From: Methanobacterium sp. Maddingley MBC34
GTDB taxonomy: Archaea; Methanobacteriota; Methanobacteria; Methanobacteriales; Methanobacteriaceae
Assembly (NCBI GenBank): GCA_000309865.1
Contig: AMGN01000026.1
Coordinates: 1 to 54,812 of the forward strand
Length of the DNA stretch: 54,812 nt
Direction of reading: 5' to 3'
Shown here in pieces: positions 53,873 through 54,812 of this stretch. The notes under the pieces were generated by a model. The model did no database searches and was not told the DNA's origin. It saw nothing but the letters and a program-made list of their open reading frames with translations. The stretch's first letter is position 1, and the number at the start of each line of letters is the position of its first letter. The position numbers and the translations under genes were made by a program.

Positions 53873-54812
53873 ATGTCGTACTTAAAGTTGATCCTAAAAA
53901 ATCCCTTTAGGAATAAAACAAGAGGGGCCCTTGCAATTGTGGGGATTGCAATTGGAATCATGGTTATCGTGGCCCTGGGCATGGTCACTGGTGGCCTTAA
54001 AATGTCAACAACCAGCACCCTCAAAGCAGGAGCTGCTGAAATCAATGTAATGCAGACTGGTTCTGGTAACTTTGGATCAGGAAGGATCAATGAGACCCGG
54101 GTCACGGATTTACAAAATATATCCGGAGTTAAGGAAACTGCGGGACTACTGAAGGCAACTAACACCTCCACCAGCGGATCATCAGTATCTACAAGTTCAA
54201 CCGGAACATCAACCGGAACTGGCACTACCAGTGCAGGATCTGGGGGTCCGGGCAGCTTTGGTGGGTTTTCAGTGACTGGTATGGATCCAGGTAAACTGAG
54301 CCTTGCCGGAATTGAAAACGTAACTGGTTCATTATACTCCAGTAACAGCGAAAATGAAGTAATAATTGGCAAAACGGCTTCTACAGATCTTAACAAAACT
54401 GTGGGAGACACAATCAACTTATTCGGGAAAGATTTCACCATCACTGGAGTTTACGAGACTGGAAGCTTCATGACTGATGGGGGAGTGTTCATGTCCCTCA
54501 CCACACTGCAGAACCTCACCAGCAATAACAATACTGTCAGCACAATTGCAGTCAAGATCAATGAGGATGCCAATACCACCGAGGTAAGTAAATCAATTGA
54601 AACAACTTATCCCAATGAACTGTCCACTACCACTGCTGAAGCAATGGCCAGCAGAATGAACAGTGCACTCAGCACCATAGATGCGGCCACATGGGCCATA
54701 TCCCTCCTGGCAATTATAATCGGTGGTGTGGGAGTGATAAACACCATGATAATGTCTGTGTTTGAAAGAACAAGGGAAATAGGTGTCTTAAAAGCAGTGG
54801 GATGGAAAGAAA
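53873..54812 (+). CDS. FtsX/MacB-like ABC transporter permease (copy 3), partial at the window end
   Basis: The first 313 codons of a permease very similar to copy 1: MSYLKLILKNPFRNKTRGAL against MSFIKLMAKNPFRNKARLAL, and the last visible part INTMIMSVFERTREIGVLKA with VGWK is identical. It has an N-terminal helix (about 19-40). Its outer domain carries an insertion of about 35 residues rich in Ser, Thr and Gly (about 101-136) that copy 1 lacks, likely a flexible or glycosylated linker. The rest of the gene and probably its ATPase are beyond the window. An AATTTG repeat lies upstream. Confidence 0.9.
   Translation, partial: MSYLKLILKNPFRNKTRGALAIVGIAIGIMVIVALGMVTGGLKMSTTSTLKAGAAEINVMQTGSGNFGSGRINETRVTDLQNISGVKETAGLLKATNTSTSGSSVSTSSTGTSTGTGTTSAGSGGPGSFGGFSVTGMDPGKLSLAGIENVTGSLYSSNSENEVIIGKTASTDLNKTVGDTINLFGKDFTITGVYETGSFMTDGGVFMSLTTLQNLTSNNNTVSTIAVKINEDANTTEVSKSIETTYPNELSTTTAEAMASRMNSALSTIDAATWAISLLAIIIGGVGVINTMIMSVFERTREIGVLKAVGWKE

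Noticed and set aside
53857..54444. Open frame of 195 codons on the minus strand
   Set aside because: It lies opposite the FtsX permease at 53873, whose N-terminus matches copy 1; the minus-strand product is a Pro/Val-rich shadow with no ribosome binding site.

Overview
The window looks like a chromosomal segment of a mesophilic methanogenic archaeon of the order Methanobacteriales, most likely Methanobacterium or a close relative. The main evidence is a family B DNA polymerase gene that stops just after motif C (the split PolB arrangement known from this order), [NiFe] maturation genes (hypF) beside larB, an archaeal-style nicotinate phosphoribosyltransferase, TATA-box promoters with GGTGA/GGAGG ribosome binding sites, and AT-rich spacers. 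No rRNA, tRNA, CRISPR array, transposase or phage gene was recognised.

Layout. 1-1818: start of dnaK, grpE, and a divergent winged-helix regulator across four copies of a GTWAC-N5-GTTAT operator. 1883-5104: hypF and larB, divergent nickel-cofactor genes. 5205-9553 and on to 10913: PAP2 phosphatase, an HxlR regulator divergent from a 30-residue Cys peptide and a nitroreductase, two QueG-like Fe-S proteins, a methyltransferase, an acetyltransferase and a cysteine hydrolase. 11035-16349: terpene-cyclase-like protein, Cys-rich membrane protein, a cysteine hydrolase plus nicotinate phosphoribosyltransferase (NAD salvage) and split PolB. 16722-31756: a chain of small regulator-plus-effector cassettes: TrmB with ABC-2 permease and hydrolase, PadR with an ABC exporter, PadR with an MBL hydrolase, MarR with a DHA2-type MFS exporter. 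Most have a visible palindrome or repeat at the promoter. 32022-35049: a ppk-ppx polyphosphate operon. 35753-47771: mixed accessory enzymes, with two apparent single-base frameshifts (3' end of an alcohol dehydrogenase; middle of a second terpene-cyclase-like gene). 47799-54812: a MacB/LolCD-like ABC transporter island.

The most interesting pattern is a pair of small genes, a winged-helix protein of about 95-115 residues and a three-helix membrane protein of about 110-120 residues. It occurs at 35753/36091, 53023/53395, and with its members separated by the transporter operon at 47799/52473. The genes next to these pairs (a triple-repeat membrane protein and two FtsX-type permeases) carry a shared upstream motif, AATTTG-N5-AATTTG (one helical turn period) or a close variant, and two of them also share about 50 bp of promoter sequence. 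I infer a paralogous, membrane-linked regulatory system controlling MacB-like transporters. The sequence supports the co-occurrence and the shared motif; the regulatory link is inference.
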